A DNA stretch of 7,714 nt from KLAP211 sp964650085 (GTDB lineage: Bacteria; Patescibacteriota; Dojkabacteria; J137), in the NCBI GenBank assembly GCA_964650085.1, contig CAZYSE010000049.1:1-7714 (forward strand), read 5' to 3'. The stretch's first letter is position 1, and each line of letters starts with the position of its first letter. The notes under the pieces were generated by a model. It was given only the letters and a program-made list of their open reading frames with translations, was not told the DNA's origin and made no database searches. Below, piece by piece: positions 5,507 through 7,714 of this stretch. The position numbers and the translations under genes were made by a program.

Positions 5507-6589
5507 ATGAACACAACATTACCCACTTGGAAGTTATTAAAACAAAATCCTCATCTTTTTCAGAGATATTTTGTAAAAGAATACATGATTCATGCATGTA
5601 GAGAATTCTTTTTGAACAGAAAGTATCACGAACTCGAAAGCCCAATAATGACTCCAGCTCTTCCACAAGAGCGATATATGTCTCCATTGCATACAACAGT
5701 AACTTTTGGAGATGGGTCAACTAAAAAACTATACATTACACCAACAACTGAGACTTATAATAAAAAAATATTAGCTGCAGGTTTAGGAGAGCACTTTGTA
5801 ATCACAAAAGTTGCTCGCGGACTAGAGCAGATTGGTCACAATCATAACCCGGAATTTACAATGCTTGAATGGTATCACCTAGACGCAGACTACACAGATA
5901 TAATGAACGACTGTGAGGAACTCTTTAGATATATGAAGAGTTTTTTAGATTCTAAATTCCAGAATGAATTACCTCATCCAGATTACATATTCGGAGATAA
6001 GATTTTCTATGCTGGTGAAGTAATTGATATTTCTGAAGGTTGGGACAGATTATCAGTCCCAGATGCGCTTCTGAATATCTGTGGCATTAAATTAGAGGAG
6101 ATTCAAGATATTAAAAAGTTTAGAGAAGTTGCAAAGGAAAAAGGCTATAACGTATCGGATACAGATGACTGGCAAATTATTTTCGAACTCATTTTTGCTT
6201 CTGAAATTGAACCTACTTTCAGCAAAACTAAACCAACATTTGTATATAACTATCCAAAAATCATGTGTCCATTAACTCAAGAAAACAAAGACAACCCACT
6301 AGTTTGCGAGAAAGTAGAGTTATACATTGCAGGAAAAGAATTAGGTAATGGTTATACCGAATTGCGAGATTGGGAAGAGCAGTACAAAAGATTCAAAATT
6401 GAAGAAGAAGCAAGAGAGCAGTTGGGATTAGAAAAAATCGAGTTCGATCATGACCTGGTAGATGCTTTAAAGGAAGGCCTTCCTGATGTTGCAGGAATTG
6501 GAGTCGGATTAGATAGAGTAGCGATGCTGTTTGCAAATGCGAAGTATATTTCGGAGGTGAATTATTTCCCTGGTTCGGATTGGAAGTAG
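5507..6589 (+). CDS. epmA: EpmA/GenX-type EF-P lysine ligase (class II LysRS paralogue)
   Basis: Catalytic-core-only relative of lysyl-tRNA synthetase that, in E. coli, attaches a lysyl group to EF-P. The 360-aa length and the lack of an OB-fold anticodon domain separate it from LysRS (about 500 aa). Motif 1 lies near ELESPIMTP (42-50), HNHNPEFTMLEWY (111-123) follows motif 2, and motif 3 is GVGLDR (332-337). KPTFVYNYP (242-250) and ELGNGYTEL (278-286) match the E. coli protein's KPTFVYHFP and ELANGFHEL. The ATG at 5507 leaves about 40 residues before motif 1, as in E. coli, so I reject an extended start at GTG 5462 that would run through a hairpin. No Shine-Dalgarno is seen. Position after efp supports the role. 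The motif 2 loop reads ARGLEQIG rather than FRNEEMG, apparently one residue longer. No epmB is visible. Confidence 0.9.
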   Translation: MNTTLPTWKLLKQNPHLFQRYFVKEYMIHACREFFLNRKYHELESPIMTPALPQERYMSPLHTTVTFGDGSTKKLYITPTTETYNKKILAAGLGEHFVITKVARGLEQIGHNHNPEFTMLEWYHLDADYTDIMNDCEELFRYMKSFLDSKFQNELPHPDYIFGDKIFYAGEVIDISEGWDRLSVPDALLNICGIKLEEIQDIKKFREVAKEKGYNVSDTDDWQIIFELIFASEIEPTFSKTKPTFVYNYPKIMCPLTQENKDNPLVCEKVELYIAGKELGNGYTELRDWEEQYKRFKIEEEAREQLGLEKIEFDHDLVDALKEGLPDVAGIGVGLDRVAMLFANAKYISEVNYFPGSDWK

Positions 6590-6665
6590 AACTCCCCTAG
6601 TATGAACAATACTGTTCATACTTTCCCCTCTTAATTTAAGAGGGGTGAGCGTAGCTCGGGGAGTT
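6590..6665. repeat. Cloverleaf-shaped inverted-repeat element (REP/MITE-like)
   Basis: Starting at the base after the epmA stop, a 76-bp element folds almost completely. The outer stem is AACTCCCC (6590-6597) with GGGGAGTT (6658-6665). Inside are three perfect hairpins: AGTATGAACA/TGTTCATACT (6599-6622, loop ATAC), CCCCTCTTA/TAAGAGGGG (6625-6645, loop ATT) and GAGC/GCTC (6647-6657, loop GTA). Only four bases join the stems. The CCCCTCTT-loop-AAGAGGGGTG plus small hairpin plus CGGGGAG layout resembles the REP-type repeats mobilised by IS200/IS605-like (RAYT) transposases in Bacteroidetes and other bacteria. No transposase is in the window. As RNA it could also act as a 3'-end structure for epmA. 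Confidence 0.7.
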
Positions 6666-6667
6666 TA

Positions 6668-6680
6668 GTCATGGTAAGGA
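6668..6680. repeat. Repeat of the motif at 5339-5351
   Basis: GTCATGGTAAGGA differs in one base from GTCATGGTGAGGA at 5339-5351, and both are followed by CCGCC at a short distance. It lies just after the cloverleaf element, so the two copies bracket epmA. The sequence from here to 6732 holds only a weak hairpin (ACCT-TTATC-AGGT, 6706-6718) and no ORF. Confidence 0.35.
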
Positions 6681-6732
6681 TATACTATTCCGCCGTAACA
6701 AACCCACCTTTATCAGGTAGATATAAAATTTA

Positions 6733-6759
6733 AACCTTTGTAACCAAAGGTTACCAAAG
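6733..6759. other. Pair of mutually exclusive hairpins
   Basis: Two stems compete for the same bases. One is AACCTTTG/CAAAGGTT (6733-6740 with 6745-6752, loop TAAC), perfect over 8 bp. The other is CTTT-GTAACC/GGTTAC-C-AAAG (6736-6745 with 6749-6759, loop AAA), 10 bp with one bulged C. Such alternation is the geometry of a switch, but simple repeat decay would look the same. No known riboswitch consensus is recognised. Confidence 0.4.
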
Positions 6760-6760
6760 T

Positions 6761-6822
6761 TTTGGGAGCGAAATCGGGAACGAGAAGTAATATATTGTAA
6801 GTCTCGCCGATTTCTTCCCAAA
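6761..6822. other. Long imperfect hairpin upstream of the methyltransferase gene
   Basis: Three stacked stems form a 20-bp hairpin with a 16-base AT-rich loop: TTTGGGA/TCCCAAA (6761-6767, 6816-6822), GAAATCGG/CCGATTTC (6770-6777, 6807-6814) and CGAGA/TCTCG (6781-6785, 6802-6806). Small bulges (GC, GAA, T) lie between them. It is followed by another hairpin, CCTAT-CAAC-ATAGG (6825-6838). No T-tract follows on either strand, so it is not an intrinsic terminator. A second mobile repeat or a small RNA are both possible. Confidence 0.5.
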
Positions 6823-6881
6823 CCCCTATCAACATAGGCCTGCTAGTGTAGTTTAGCGTGCTTTTGTTCAACTTTAAAGGT

Positions 6882-6887
6882 TATAAT
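6882..6887 (+). promoter_or_regulatory. Leaderless-type -10 of the methyltransferase gene
   Basis: A perfect TATAAT is followed by six bases (ACGCTT) and the ATG at 6894, so transcription should start at or within a base or two of the start codon. This repeats the pheS arrangement (TATAAT plus seven bases). No good -35 is present at 17 bp. The box lies inside the reading frame extended to GTG 6858, which argues that the extension is not translated. Confidence 0.6.
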
Positions 6888-6893
6888 ACGCTT

Positions 6894-7619
6894 ATGAAGA
6901 ATCAAAACGACCCTACAGCAAAATACTACGACTTAGTCAGCAGTCATATTAAACCTTCTGAGATTACACACCAAGAAATTGAATTAATAAAAGCCCTAGT
7001 ACCCGAAGGTGCGAGTATTCTAGATATAGGATGTGGAACAGGTAGACATTCAATACCTTTACTAGAACTTGGATTTGATGTTTATGGAGTAGAGGAAAGT
7101 GAAGGCATGATAAACGCGTTAAGATCAAAGGTAAAAGATCAAAGTCTAACCAATTTTCAGAATGACAATATCTTCTCTGCTCATTTCGATCAGAAATTCG
7201 ATTTACTCATACTATTTTGGAACACTTTTAACGAAATTGCTTTGAATCATGAAGATGCCGAAAAACTAATTCAAAAGCTTTCCGAATTGATTTCTGAGAA
7301 CGGTAAAATTTTAATCAACTCTGACAACCCTGCAAGTTGGGACGTATCGAACTTTTCTCATAGCTTTTCAACAAATATTGAAGGCAAAGAAGCTAAGTTC
7401 GTTTGGGAAATCATTGAACATGATAAGAAACTTAATGTGACAATCTCGAAAGAAACACTTATTCTTGACGATAAACCTGCTTACGAAGCGTTGATCAAAC
7501 AACGTTGGTATTCAGTCGAAGAATATTCAGAGCTGTTTCACAGAATGGGTTTCACAGTCGAGCAGAAATCAATAAAAGGGAATGGAGAGTTGTATTTGGT
7601 AATTAGCAAATCAAATTAA
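6894..7619 (+). CDS. Class I SAM-dependent methyltransferase, substrate unknown
   Basis: The 241-aa protein has a Rossmann-fold methyltransferase pattern: N-terminal YYDLVSSH (11-18), motif I ILDIGCGTGRHSIPL (42-56) binding SAM, an acidic residue after the second strand in VYGVEES (63-69), and FDLLILFWNTFNEI (102-115) for the fourth strand region. The C-terminal half includes LISENGKILINSDNP (post-motif strand), and QRWYSVEEYSELFHRMGF, a common closing element in small-molecule and ubiE-like methyltransferases. The family is secure but the substrate cannot be assigned; HHpred-type assignment would be needed to go further. There is no signal peptide or membrane helix. I start it at ATG 6894 because of the leaderless-type promoter; GTG 6858 would add MLLFNFKGYNTL. 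It ends TAA within TTAA shared with the minus-strand neighbour. Confidence 0.88.
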   Translation: MKNQNDPTAKYYDLVSSHIKPSEITHQEIELIKALVPEGASILDIGCGTGRHSIPLLELGFDVYGVEESEGMINALRSKVKDQSLTNFQNDNIFSAHFDQKFDLLILFWNTFNEIALNHEDAEKLIQKLSELISENGKILINSDNPASWDVSNFSHSFSTNIEGKEAKFVWEIIEHDKKLNVTISKETLILDDKPAYEALIKQRWYSVEEYSELFHRMGFTVEQKSIKGNGELYLVISKSN

Positions 7620-7714
7620 AGGTCTAGGCTTCCTTCGTCTCCAATTCTCCAATAAGCAATTCCTTTAATTCCATAAATCGAAGCTAGATCATTTCGTGTT
7701 TGGATACTCTGCTC
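7616..7714 (-). CDS. C-terminal tail of a GH18-like glycosidase domain protein, cut by window edge
   Basis: The minus strand has an open frame from the window edge to TAA (7618-7616), giving 32 residues that end Y-G-I-K-G-I-A-Y-W-R-I-G-D-E-G-S-L-D-L. The block (x-Y-G-[IL]-[KR]-G-I-[AS]-[FY]-W-R-[LI]-G-x-E) resembles the last strand of glycoside hydrolase family 18 domains found in cell-wall and spore-cortex hydrolases of the YaaH/SleL/YdhD type, where it closes the barrel. If right, the full protein is probably exported and acts on peptidoglycan or another N-acetylglucosamine polymer, but the active site and any signal peptide are outside the window. The stop interlocks with that of the methyltransferase in the tetranucleotide TTAA. 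Confidence 0.6.
   Translation of the reverse strand, partial: EQSIQTRNDLASIYGIKGIAYWRIGDEGSLDL

Noticed and set aside
6590..6665. tRNA or tRNA-like gene, suggested by 76-nt cloverleaf
   Set aside because: Loops are 3-4 nt, stems are too long, and there is no T-loop, anticodon loop or CCA; a palindromic repeat fits better.
6858..6893. GTG-initiated extension of the methyltransferase
   Set aside because: A perfect TATAAT lies inside this stretch six bases before ATG 6894, so the extension is better read as promoter.
1..7714. CRISPR arrays, rRNA or tRNA genes, transposase genes
   Set aside because: No regularly spaced direct repeats, no rRNA or tRNA signatures and no transposase-like ORF were seen; antisense frames inside tgt, pheS, efp and epmA are shadows of these genes.

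Overview
The window is AT-rich, gene-dense bacterial DNA. It carries mostly translation-related housekeeping genes mixed with small proteins I do not recognise. Several traits suggest a reduced-genome, uncultivated lineage of the Candidate Phyla Radiation (Patescibacteria) type: divergent housekeeping proteins, orphan ORFs, almost no Shine-Dalgarno sequences, apparently leaderless mRNAs, convergent genes whose stop codons interlock, and a 10-N scaffold gap typical of a metagenome assembly. This placement is an inference; I cannot name the phylum from the sequence alone. None of the eight full or partial main genes with a visible stop, nor the second small-protein gene, uses TGA.

Layout, left to right. 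Positions 1-1046 hold a tRNA-guanine transglycosylase (tgt) whose 5' end lies outside the window. Positions 1098-2447 encode a cysteine-free 449-aa protein of unknown function. Positions 2499-3524 encode the phenylalanyl-tRNA synthetase alpha chain (pheS), read from a strong promoter that appears to give a leaderless mRNA; no pheT follows it. Two minus-strand genes (3521-3964 and 4111-4548) encode small helical proteins. I find them to be tandem paralogues of each other, and the downstream one is preceded by a 9-codon leader ORF with a canonical Shine-Dalgarno. A divergent promoter region (4549-4711) leads to efp (elongation factor P, 4712-5269). After a structured intergenic region interrupted by ten Ns comes an EpmA/GenX-type lysyl-tRNA-synthetase paralogue (5507-6589). 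A hairpin-rich 300-bp intergenic region with a cloverleaf-shaped repeat follows, then a class I SAM methyltransferase (6894-7619) with a leaderless-type promoter, and finally the C-terminal tail of a minus-strand protein resembling a glycoside hydrolase family 18 domain.

The genes with clear roles concern translation: anticodon modification (tgt), tRNAPhe charging (pheS), relief of ribosome stalling (efp), and post-translational lysylation of EF-P (epmA). efp and epmA are neighbours and probably enzyme and substrate; EF-P keeps the PGKG loop with the acceptor lysine. The best leads for new biology are the paralogous small-protein pair with its leader ORF, the unusual substrate-pocket residues of Tgt and PheS, and the cloverleaf repeat with its neighbouring hairpins. 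The duplicated start of epmA on both sides of the gap is more probably an assembly artefact, but it affects how that locus is read.
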